Below are positions 1 to 8,800 of a stretch of 24,618 bases of DNA, one piece after another; positions within the stretch are counted from its first letter, which is position 1; every line of letters begins with the position of its first letter. Source of the stretch: a candidate division KSB1 bacterium (lineage in GTDB: Bacteria > Zhuqueibacterota > JdFR-76 > DREG01); the NCBI GenBank assembly GCA_022566355.1, contig JADFJB010000065.1, positions 1 to 24,618 of the forward strand, in the 5' to 3' direction. The notes beneath the pieces are model-generated. The model made no database searches. It was given only the letters and a program-made list of their open reading frames with translations, and was not told the origin of the DNA. Made by a program: the position numbers and the translations under genes.

Positions 1-445
1 CGAACGCTTTGGCATTTATAATAGCTACAGGTTGCGGTAAATCTTTAGCAATTCCCAATCTCCCGGATCCTTCCTCTTCTATTGCTACTCCCTGCAGTTG
101 AATGACCCTGGGCTGTAAATAAATGAATTTTAGGGTTGTAATGGAATCCATTGATAAAATTACTTTATTGTATGCAATGTGTTGAAACACGATGTTGCTT
201 TTTGAATATTGTAAAGGTACTGTAAGAGTAAATTTACCGGCATGATTACTGGTAGTGCCAACTTGAGTACCTTCTACAGTAATGTTAACGCTACTTACTT
301 CTTTATGCGTGTTTTCGTCGCGAATCTGACCGGAAATAATAATATTCTGTAAGTTGACTTTCTGCTTTATTTGAGATAAAGAATTGGAAGTAAGAAGAAA
401 AACAGAACTTATTAAATACAAGAGTGGTAATAATTTAGATCGCAT
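1..445 (-). CDS. TonB-dependent receptor, N-terminal part (runs off window start)
   Basis: This reading frame is open from an ATG at 445 to the window edge, giving about 148 residues. It begins with a signal peptide (MRSKLLPLLYLISSVFLL, cleaved near SLSQ). A carboxypeptidase-regulatory-like beta-sandwich follows at about residues 35-110 (ISGQIRDENTHKEVSSVNIT, then VGTTSNHAGKFTLTVP). The frame then enters what looks like the start of a plug domain (AKDLPQPVAIINAKAF). This order is typical of outer-membrane TonB-dependent receptors of the SusC/RagA-like type, which import bulky substrates using energy from TonB-ExbBD; the substrate cannot be read from this fragment. A good ribosome site (GAGGT, about 5 nt upstream) supports the start. 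It lies 50 bp downstream of the GWxTD gene on the same strand, so the two are probably co-transcribed. A non-TonB protein with the same sandwich domain remains possible, because the barrel is outside the window. Confidence 0.72.
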   Translation of the reverse strand, partial: MRSKLLPLLYLISSVFLLTSNSLSQIKQKVNLQNIIISGQIRDENTHKEVSSVNITVEGTQVGTTSNHAGKFTLTVPLQYSKSNIVFQHIAYNKVILSMDSITTLKFIYLQPRVIQLQGVAIEEEGSGRLGIAKDLPQPVAIINAKAF

Positions 446-495
446 AGCTTACCTCTTCATTAATGATGAGGAACAATCGTCAAATTGATTATAAA

Positions 496-1866
496 TCACT
501 TTAAAAATTTTTCCCAAAGGATATCTTGAAACTCTCCTCGCTTGGTTGAATGCACCAATCCCAGGTTACCATACCCCCATCTGTCTACAAAAACAAACTC
601 GACCCCTTTTTCAAGATTAAAATACCGCCAAATCTCATATCGATTGGCAATTGATTCTTGAGGAGTTCGATCAATTTCATCAGGTTCCGAATAGAGCATA
701 AAAACTCTGCCTTGGTCAGATTCCCATCCTTTCTTACCGAATGAGTGATATTTTTGATCCGCAATTTCTCTTCGGATTAGGTAGCCACTTCGACTAATTG
801 GAGGCAAATCCCCCCGTCCATTTACAACATTTTGCCAGAGTTTGAATAAAAATTTACGCTTTGCCTCTATTACATCTAATTTACTAAAGACTTCTTTTTC
901 TTCGTCGGTGGCAAAGTATCTTGAATACTCAAATTCATTATCCAGTTCATCATCGCTCATATTTCTAAAAGCTCCTTTGACCGAAATTGAAGCCAATTGT
1001 TTAAATTGGATATGTGGATTATAAATAAAAAAAGTTTTTTCTGTGCTAACCAGTTGATTTTGCTTATCATCGTACAAAGAAAATCTTAAAGAATATTTTC
1101 CGGATTCAAATGTGCTAACCGGTGTAGTACTCACTTCCAAGGAACTTTTGGATTTAAATTGACGCTCTTTGCTCATTTGACGAACGGATTTTCCGAAATC
1201 ATCTAAAATATCGGTTTTAATTAGGTACTTAATATTCGGATTTATATTATAAATTTCTATATAATAGAAGACCACTGGAGCTGTGGATGCACCAAAGATT
1301 AAAGATGGATGTGGCAGCACTTCAAGTGAATTTTTATAGAACAAAAGCTCTTTGTCCTGGGAGGATTTTATACTCTTACATAATTCTAAGTCGCTGATTG
1401 ATAATTCTGTGCCAAAGTTACTTATGTTTAGTTCCATATCTAAACTATCTCGCCTGGAATTATCTAAAGAATCTATCGCTAATATCTCCAAAACATAATT
1501 TCCGTTCGGAATGACATAGCCATTTTGTGTTGTAAATGGAAAATCATACCAAACATCACTGGTGTCTTTTTCGGATATTGCCAGTAAAGTTCTTTCATTG
1601 ACAATGTATTCTTTCGAATCTTTTCCCCGGATTTTCGTGGCTAACTTTATACCGGCTTCATATTTACCGTTCATGAAATTATAGGTTAATTGTTTTGGTA
1701 GAAAGCCAAAATACACTTCCAAATATCCCGTTTGATCATCGTAATAATATCTTGAATAATCCACGTTAAGTATCAGTGGAGCTTTGGGTGCGACAGTTTG
1801 TGCAGAAAGAATTGCAGCAAAAAAACTCGTGAAACAAAATAATAACAGTATTTTTCTGGGAATCAT
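496..1866 (-). CDS. GWxTD domain-containing protein
   Basis: A 456-residue exported protein. It has a signal peptide (residues 1-22, ending ILSAQ), then a long beta-rich region, then a C-terminal GWxTD domain (about 305-456). The diagnostic motif is at 380-384 as GWESD, followed by QGRVFMLYSEPDEIDRTP, the usual GRVxxLYGxPDEI continuation. The threonine of the family name is replaced by serine here. Length and layout match the family, which occurs mainly in FCB-group and acidobacterial genomes and has no established biochemical role; it is presumably periplasmic or outer-membrane associated. The gene starts about 200 bp after the PIG-L-like lipoprotein gene and ends 50 bp before a TonB-receptor gene, so it is the middle of a likely three-gene envelope unit. 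An AAGGA ribosome site precedes the ATG. Confidence 0.88.
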   Translation of the reverse strand: MIPRKILLLFCFTSFFAAILSAQTVAPKAPLILNVDYSRYYYDDQTGYLEVYFGFLPKQLTYNFMNGKYEAGIKLATKIRGKDSKEYIVNERTLLAISEKDTSDVWYDFPFTTQNGYVIPNGNYVLEILAIDSLDNSRRDSLDMELNISNFGTELSISDLELCKSIKSSQDKELLFYKNSLEVLPHPSLIFGASTAPVVFYYIEIYNINPNIKYLIKTDILDDFGKSVRQMSKERQFKSKSSLEVSTTPVSTFESGKYSLRFSLYDDKQNQLVSTEKTFFIYNPHIQFKQLASISVKGAFRNMSDDELDNEFEYSRYFATDEEKEVFSKLDVIEAKRKFLFKLWQNVVNGRGDLPPISRSGYLIRREIADQKYHSFGKKGWESDQGRVFMLYSEPDEIDRTPQESIANRYEIWRYFNLEKGVEFVFVDRWGYGNLGLVHSTKRGEFQDILWEKFLK

Positions 1867-2063
1867 TGGGTTACATATCCTTCTTTGAATTTAGAAAATA
1901 ATAAGCTATAACCAATTTACATGAACACCTCATTTTCACATCATAATAAAAACTAATGGTAGAAGTTAATAAATATTCTTCCGGTAATTCATATTAAAAT
2001 TAAACTCCGGGAAAATATGTAGTCAAGTACATATATTGATTTATATTCTAACTTAACAAGACC

Positions 2064-4391
2064 CTAATTTGAAATTATATTCGCCAGTAGCTTATAGGCT
2101 CCTTCATGGATATTCATCAATTGCGGATAAATTGCCAGATCGATATATGTGGTTTTACCTTTTCCCCTGGTCTTGGTTAAAATTAATGGATTCTCATCCC
2201 GGTTTGTTTTTAATGGTATTGAATATCCCATAGAATTATCTACATTTACTGAATTATAAGCTGTTAAAAATAACCAATTCCCCCAATCTTGTGGGCTTAA
2301 CTCGTTGGGATTGTTAACAAAAGGATGGCTGTCATCTAATTCAAATATAACGGATTCATCGTATTGCCATGCCGGTGTAAGTTCCACACCCTCTATCCAT
2401 TGATGTTTATTCCAGATATCCGCTTCTTGCCTGAAGTATATCAAATGTCCGCCGTTATCTGCAAACCGCTCCAATTCACTTTTACTATTTTTAAGGTTTT
2501 CTTTAAAGGTTGTGGCGAGTCTATCGACAATGACAACATCTAATTCATTTATTTGTTCATATAAATTACCTTTAAGTGTAAGTTTAATTGCCGGTACACC
2601 TAATCTCCTTAACGCCGGAAAAATCGGACTATTGAGAACCCCCTCAATAACACCAATTTTTTTATTTCTATCCATTTTAAAATCAAAATTACGAACAGCG
2701 AAGTTACCAATATTAAATCCTCTAATGTCGATCGGGATTATATAATTACCAGGCTCCTGATTTCCTTTCCAAATTAACGTTAAAGTATCTAAATAAACTG
2801 ATCCTTTTTGATTTAATCTAAATAAACCGGGTGTGGACTCTACTAATTCATGCTCTACTTTAACCGTATCTTTCGTGCCATCGCGAGAATGGTTGGTAAA
2901 CTTAAGCACAAGCTTTTCATTTGGAACCATCATTACAATAGGCGTTAAAATTTCTGTAGAAAATTTTGGTGCATAATAAAAATACATTTTAGACCTGTGG
3001 ATAAAACTTTTTTCTTTCGTTAACCCTTCATGCAAAACAAATAAGAACACAGGTTGTCTTATTTTTGCCGAATTAAGTCCATATTTAGCTTGCGGGGTTG
3101 TCAGAGTGAGTTGTTTTGGCGATAATAAGCGGTAAGAATCACCCGGCCTATATTTAAATTTTTTCTCGAAGCCTTCATTAATCACCCATTTACTACCTAA
3201 ACCGCCAAAATAAACTGTTGTCTCTCCCTCTTCTTCTATTCCCGTTACATCGTTAATAGTTACGTATGTTAATTGTACCATAGTTAAGGTGTCTTCACTA
3301 ACCGTGTAATTAACCGCTACACCTAGCAGCGAACACCGCAATTCTTCCAATGATTTTTTCCAATGCAGGAGGGTTCGTTGATCTTTCTTGGAATATTCAA
3401 ATCGGCGCTGAATTTTAAAAGTAACAGAATCCAAAGCAGCTACAACATTTTTAAGCGCTTCTTCTTTTGTTTCCGCCTTAAGATTTTGTTTTAATTGGCT
3501 AACCACCTTAGCAATCTCGTTCAGTCGATGACTATATCGTGCTGGCATTTCTGCATCAATTTTTTTTGAATCCGAATTAAATGGAAATAGTATTGAATAT
3601 CTCGAACCCCTTTGTTCAGACCATTTATTTTTTTGCACGGCCAGGGATTGATATTTTTCACCAGCCTCTTCCCCAATAGTAACATATCTTTTCCCACTGA
3701 TTGAATGGTGGGAGCGGATTGGTAATAAATCTCCATTGCCGGCCATCTGTTCTTCAAGAACTTTATAAGGTGACCAATTTTCTCCCATATTTTTTCCTTG
3801 ATTTGAATCCATTTCATGAAGGATCGTCAGCAAATCGTTTTTAAAAACAGCCCAACGCAAACTCTCCTCTCCCCATTTCCAATCTTTAGCAAACAAAATG
3901 ATGTCCGGTTTAAATACATTAATCAAAACCCTGAGCTTCTCCATCACTTTATGTTTTGACCATTTTTCCCGGATTTTTAACGTATCCCGGGCCGCGGCAA
4001 TATCCGGTAAATTCAGGAAATGAACATCCCCGTCAAGGTATTCCAGAGCATCTCCTGCTTCAGTACGCCGGGTTGCAGCGATGTAATCCGGATATTCGTT
4101 CCAACTATCGCTTACGCCCGTTTCCCCGTTGGTAAGATATGCGCTTAGAATATTTGCACCTTTCTCTAACCGGTAATATGCCAGGGCGGCGAGATCTTCA
4201 TGCCCTGGTTCTATAGCAAGAGATAAAACATTCAAATTACTATTTAACTCATTTAATCTCTGTCGAACAGCATCCTTTCCGAGCTCAGGAAAATAGTTGG
4301 AAGTCGCTTTTTTTCCGCATGAAATAATAAAGCTTGTCGAAAACAATAACAATCCTAGAAAAGTATAAATATGTTTAAAACTTTTATGCAT
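2064..4391 (-). CDS. PIG-L-like lipoprotein with degenerate active site
   Basis: A 775-residue predicted lipoprotein: a hydrophobic signal ends in a lipobox (FIISC, Cys25), so it should be tethered to a membrane. Residues about 50-250 follow the PIG-L/LmbE (GlcNAc-type de-N-acetylase) fold: a first strand, then LEKGANILSAYLTNGETG (75-92) and ATRRTEAGDALEYL (106-119), matching the family's GxxxxxxxLTxGExG and RxxEAxxAxxxLG segments. The family zinc motif AHPDDE is replaced by IEPGHE (60-65), so hydrolase activity is doubtful. The C-terminal ~180 residues (from KKIGVIEGVLNSP near 590) resemble the glutamine-amidotransferase-like domain found at the end of long PIG-L proteins, with strands such as LDVVIVDRLA and GGHLIYFRQEAD. 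The long middle part is beta-rich. AAAGGAT precedes the ATG. The fold call is fairly secure; the function is unknown and a substrate-binding pseudoenzyme is plausible. Confidence 0.66.
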   Translation of the reverse strand: MHKSFKHIYTFLGLLLFSTSFIISCGKKATSNYFPELGKDAVRQRLNELNSNLNVLSLAIEPGHEDLAALAYYRLEKGANILSAYLTNGETGVSDSWNEYPDYIAATRRTEAGDALEYLDGDVHFLNLPDIAAARDTLKIREKWSKHKVMEKLRVLINVFKPDIILFAKDWKWGEESLRWAVFKNDLLTILHEMDSNQGKNMGENWSPYKVLEEQMAGNGDLLPIRSHHSISGKRYVTIGEEAGEKYQSLAVQKNKWSEQRGSRYSILFPFNSDSKKIDAEMPARYSHRLNEIAKVVSQLKQNLKAETKEEALKNVVAALDSVTFKIQRRFEYSKKDQRTLLHWKKSLEELRCSLLGVAVNYTVSEDTLTMVQLTYVTINDVTGIEEEGETTVYFGGLGSKWVINEGFEKKFKYRPGDSYRLLSPKQLTLTTPQAKYGLNSAKIRQPVFLFVLHEGLTKEKSFIHRSKMYFYYAPKFSTEILTPIVMMVPNEKLVLKFTNHSRDGTKDTVKVEHELVESTPGLFRLNQKGSVYLDTLTLIWKGNQEPGNYIIPIDIRGFNIGNFAVRNFDFKMDRNKKIGVIEGVLNSPIFPALRRLGVPAIKLTLKGNLYEQINELDVVIVDRLATTFKENLKNSKSELERFADNGGHLIYFRQEADIWNKHQWIEGVELTPAWQYDESVIFELDDSHPFVNNPNELSPQDWGNWLFLTAYNSVNVDNSMGYSIPLKTNRDENPLILTKTRGKGKTTYIDLAIYPQLMNIHEGAYKLLANIISN

Positions 4392-4716
4392 TTTATCCTT
4401 TCAATTTTTCAGATAGTAAATATGAAATAATTATTGAAAACAAAATCCTAGCTATTTAGCCATTAGCTATTTGCTGTTGGCCCTTAGCTTGCTGATGAGA
4501 TTGTTTATCATTTTTGTTCTATGTTCAACTGACCCATAATCACTTAACTATCATTTGTAGGGGTTATAGATACCTTCTTGCCAAATATTCAGAGTTCTTA
4601 AAATTTTTCACTTAATTTTTCCGACGAAATATAATATCAAGCTTACACTATAAAATTTTGATGATTTAATATGCTTTTCACTTGATGATATGTAAATTTA
4701 CAAAGATTGGCTCCAT
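4392..4716. other. AT-rich intergenic spacer
   Basis: No convincing gene lies in this spacer. It sits downstream of the PorV-operon terminator and upstream of the PIG-L-like lipoprotein gene, so the promoter of the latter should be here on the minus strand. I found no pair of -35/-10 boxes good enough to place it. It also holds the degenerate AGC/TATT repeat described separately. Confidence 0.5.
4448..4486. repeat. degenerate short tandem repeat (TAGCTATT-like)
   Basis: A stretch built from variants of an 8-9 base unit: TAGCTATT, TAGCCAT, TAGCTATT, TGCTGTT, then TTAGCTTGCTGA just beyond. It is non-coding in both directions and unlike the surrounding AT-rich DNA. It is one of several different simple degenerate repeats in the spacers of this window. 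Confidence 0.5.
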
Positions 4717-4748
4717 AAAAAAAGGCTGCCCGTGTGGGCAGCCTTTTT
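4717..4748 (-). terminator. intrinsic terminator of the TonB/PorV operon
   Basis: A perfect 8-bp GC-rich stem (GGCTGCCC at 4724-4731, GGGCAGCC at 4736-4743) with a GTGT tetraloop is flanked by seven A on the left and five T on the right. Read on the minus strand it starts about 30 nt after the PorV-like stop codon and ends in a run of seven U, a textbook Rho-independent terminator. The symmetric A and T tracts would also let it stop plus-strand transcription. Confidence 0.93.
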
Positions 4749-4778
4749 ACATTCATACTTAATCGATTATTATTTTTA

Positions 4779-5837
4779 CTAAAAATCCAATCTCAACGAA
4801 AACATTGAATTGTTATTAAAAAAATCGACAGATCGATAAGCATAATCTACTGTAACATCAACACCGGAAGTGAAGTATGTTAGACCAAAACCGAAGGTTG
4901 GGCCGAATATTTGTTCATCCAATTCACCTTTGTCCAGCAAATTGACACCACCACGGCCTGCAACGGATAATTGTGTACCAACATTATACACAACCTCACC
5001 ACCAAATTTATAGCTATCCAGTGCCAGGTTGTTGTTGGCATACAGCGAATTTACAGTATAACTCAATTCTTCGCCGAGGGAAGCTCCATAGGACAAACCG
5101 ATTTCGACGGAAGTCGGTAATTCCCAATCTGAAGTTTCACTCTTATAAAACTGAGCAGGTCTACGTCCGTCTGCGGCAACTGCGGTCCGTAACAAACCCG
5201 GACCGTCGAATTCTATTTGCGGACCTACATTTTTCAACACAACACCGAGATCCAAACCTTCAAATCCGGCGACGCCATGATATTGAATTCCGGCGTCAAT
5301 CGCATAGCCTGAGCCAGCTACGCGATGTATATTTTCACTAATCAGTTTTAACGTAAAACCGGCTGTAATAGCATCAGTAAATGACCGGCCATAACTAATG
5401 CCAAAGATTGTGAAAGCAGGTGAATAGGTTCTTCCTGCAAACCCTTCGGGATCATCGGTCGTTGTTAGTGGTATATCACCAAAATCCAGGGATTTGATAC
5501 TAATAGCCACAGTTCCAAAAGTACCGAATTTTAGAGCAACAGCTCCATAGTTTACCTTGATATCGGCGATATAGGACATCGAACTGAATAGCCCTTGTGC
5601 ATTTGTATCACCCAGTCGGCTAAGTCCGCCAATGTTCCAGTGAATTGCGTCTATACCTGACGAGGTGGCAATACCGGAACCACTCATGGCCATATCACGT
5701 GCACCGACCGGAATCAAAAGTTCCGCTCCGGCAGCAGTTCCAATTCTAGCATTTTTTATATCCTGTGCGAAAACGTTGCTTACCAAAACAACGACCAACG
5801 CACAGACTCTAAAAAGATTAAGGATGTATTTATTCAT
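4779..5837 (-). CDS. PorV/PorQ family outer-membrane beta-barrel protein
   Basis: A 352-residue exported protein with a signal peptide (to VFAQ, residue 25). The family N-terminal signature follows: GTAAGAELLIPVGARDMAMS (33-52), then a glycine-rich stretch ending in WNIGGLSRLG, which corresponds to the usual YWNPAGLA. The rest is alternating amphipathic strands typical of a FadL-like barrel (for example YGAVALKFGTFGTVAISIKS), and it ends in an aromatic residue (SLRLDF), as outer-membrane barrels do for assembly by BAM. In Bacteroidota, PorV works with type IX secretion by shuttling cargo that carries C-terminal sorting domains; many paralogues have unknown roles. Here it is the last gene of an operon whose preceding gene encodes a protein with such a domain, which suggests but does not prove a dedicated carrier. 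A strong AAGGAG lies 8 nt before the ATG, and a terminator follows the stop. Confidence 0.87.
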   Translation of the reverse strand: MNKYILNLFRVCALVVVLVSNVFAQDIKNARIGTAAGAELLIPVGARDMAMSGSGIATSSGIDAIHWNIGGLSRLGDTNAQGLFSSMSYIADIKVNYGAVALKFGTFGTVAISIKSLDFGDIPLTTTDDPEGFAGRTYSPAFTIFGISYGRSFTDAITAGFTLKLISENIHRVAGSGYAIDAGIQYHGVAGFEGLDLGVVLKNVGPQIEFDGPGLLRTAVAADGRRPAQFYKSETSDWELPTSVEIGLSYGASLGEELSYTVNSLYANNNLALDSYKFGGEVVYNVGTQLSVAGRGGVNLLDKGELDEQIFGPTFGFGLTYFTSGVDVTVDYAYRSVDFFNNNSMFSLRLDF

Positions 5838-5881
5838 TATTATTTCTCCTTGTTATTTACCTAGTTTGAGCCCAGCGTTAG

Positions 5882-8800
5882 TTAGAATGTTTCAAGAATT
5901 TCACCTTCTTGAATGATTCCCAGCTTCAATATTTTTGTTACGCCGACTCCGGCCATTTCGATGTGGGCGATATACATACCGCTGGCTACAGGAAGATTGC
6001 TGAAGTTCAACAAATCCCAGCGCTCAAATTGCCCGCTTTCATGATCAATTGTACGAACCAACTGACCGGCAAGGTTAAAAATACGAATTGTCGCAGCTGT
6101 CGGAAGATTATTAAATGTTACGAACCTGGACAATCGATTTATTTCTTGTGGGTTAAAGGCAAAATAAGGATTCGGGAAAACACCAACTTTTTGGGCGCTT
6201 ACTTTTTCAAGCTCAAGACTTTTATCCGGAAGTGGCGCCGTAAAAGTGAATTTATCATTTGGAGTATTGGGCCTGTTGGCGATAATCCGCATCCAAAAAT
6301 CACTGAGTTGGTATGGACGGCTACGGCTTTGTGGCCATAAGGCGTATACGACATCAGAAGTAGTGCCATCATTCGCATCATCATATAATCCCGGGTTGTA
6401 GTCGCTCGCCATAAAGAAGGTATATTCACGACCGCCAACCCCCCCGCCCGTTGCCTCACCTGCTGCAATTGGATTCCAGATGCCGTCTGCCAGGCCGTCG
6501 TTAGCATCTTCAACAAAGTTGATATTGACCCGACGCGGATTGTCGATATCGCTAATGTCAAAAGCCTGCATTGGCATCCAACCCAGTGCGGATTCGGCCA
6601 CATAACCAAGATCGCGGCGATAAACCGTACCTTGTGACCAACCGGTCTCTTCGGACATGGTCGGATTGCTGGTCCAACGAATGTCCATATCAATTAAATC
6701 AAGGGGTCCAAGGTTGCTGCCGAAGAAATTGGCGCCTATATCAAGTCCGCCGAAAAACCAAGCACCGCCCCAGTCAACACCGGAAACCCATCTTTCTCCA
6801 CCCGGTCCGCCGTCGCTCGCTCCAACAGATCGATCAACACTGCCAATCCCTGGCGATGGTGAAAAGACCTTTATGAACAAACCATCATAGATGTCATAGT
6901 TCTCATCACCGGTTTGGTTGGATTCATCACTAGTAAGAATTGTACTTCCCCTTTTCAACGTCCACGAGGTTTCCCCGGTTGCGACATTAACTGCTACAAA
7001 TGAAACCTCATATAAACCACCCGTGCTAGCAGCTGGATCAACCACCAACGGCTCCACAAATCCGAAGCTACCACCCGCTGCATGAGTAACCTCGAGTATT
7101 TCTCCAAAATCTGTTTGATAATTAGTACCAAATGGGACTTTTGGAACTACCGTTATGACTTGGGGAGGGGATTCAAGAGAAGCAGGCAAAAATCCAGGAA
7201 CCTGAGCTACACTGTACGCAGTAACGGCAATATAGTATTCCTCACCATTATTCAATTTATCAACATCTTTGATATGATCACGATTCAGCTCAAAAAAACG
7301 CTGAATGCCGCTGTTTGATCCAAATTGCACTGCTTTCTCTAATATTTGTCCTGATTCAAGATCGAAGGTTTGATCCAAAACGACAGCAGGATCGCTTTTT
7401 AAATCAACGGTAAAAACACGTTTCGCATCGCTAAGAGAAGAAGATGGTGAAACCAGTTGGTAAAAGTTGTACCCTTCAAACTTAAAACTACCCGGTTCAT
7501 TGATTTTATCTTCTATGTTCGAAACTGATACCAGGTCACTGCCCCACTCGATTGTCACCCTGCCATCCAATTCCGTAGTTACAACAGAAGGAGATGCCGG
7601 CGCACTTGGAACTTGAAATAGAGCGTCATAGGTATTTTGTGCAAAACGGTCATTAAATTTCATAACCGCTACACTGGATAATCGATCCGAACCTAATCCA
7701 GCGACAAATGCGACCACGACTTCTTGTACATCACCTGGCGCCATTTGAAATGGGCCCGAAATGATCAATAATCGTCTATCTCCGGGTACGAAGGAATAAT
7801 TAAAACCCTGTCCATCGATGTGACCGGTTTGGGTTACAGGATCGCCGGCAAGGGGAAATTGCCCGGCTGTTACACCTGGGGGGTGGTTGTAGCGTACGTC
7901 AGCTCCGTCAAGAGGTGCAAATCCTCTTAACATTTTATACCATTGAATGGTATTGGTAGCATAACCACCTCCTGGGTCTGAGTACGGACTTCCCGCAGAG
8001 AAGTATGAAAAACCGGTCATACCCAAGTTTTTGATATCAGGAACTATCTTTAAATTAAAGATACCTGAACCACCTGGATCCGGAACTGCAGGTCCCTGTA
8101 AATAGTCATAACCACCGGATGGAGGAGGTAAATTAAATTTCCTGAAATCAGTATCGATAGCATTACCATTATACACGAAACCCAAATTTAAAGTAGTGTC
8201 AGTCCCTACAAGGTCGTCTGAAAACGATCCTAAGTCAGGATCGGACCATTGGCAGACATACATACTATCCAGATAAAAGCTGCCCAGGGTTCCATTTGCA
8301 TCAATCTCAATACCGCCTTTATTGATCAATGTCCATTTGCGGAAAAAGATGTTGCCGAGAGCGTCTGTGCGCTTATAGGCCCACATCGTCATTTGTATTT
8401 CCAAACCGGTTGGCTCGGAACCAAATCGACCGGTAGATCGGGCACGATCAAGATCGTTGAACACAGTCCACATTACCTGGTCGGCAGGTGAATCAGGATC
8501 TGCGCCGGCAATACCGGGCTCATCATAGCCCATAGCAATGAGATCATCCACTACAAAACCGGCTGGCGGCGGATCATAAACACCATTGCCATTGCGATCG
8601 ATGTAGGGTGCGCCGAATTGAACCGGCCAATTATTCCAGCTCCATGCATACTCATCCAGTACTTTCTGATTTTGAGCATCAGTAACAGAGCTACTGGCAA
8701 TCTCATTTGATTCTGCCGTATCCCGGGTCAGCTCATCACTAAAACTGCCATCCAGATTCCTAGCCATTTCTTTCCAATCCCGGCGGATTCTGAAGATACG

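Noticed and set aside
2015-2034. ATATGTA-GTCAAG-TACATAT hairpin after the PIG-L-like gene as a terminator
   Set aside because: Seven-bp AT-rich stem followed by only a short T run; too weak to call, and the next gene is probably co-transcribed.
4973-5341. 122-codon plus-strand frame antisense to the PorV-like gene
   Set aside because: Shadow frame: biased composition, no ribosome site, and the opposite strand carries clear family motifs.
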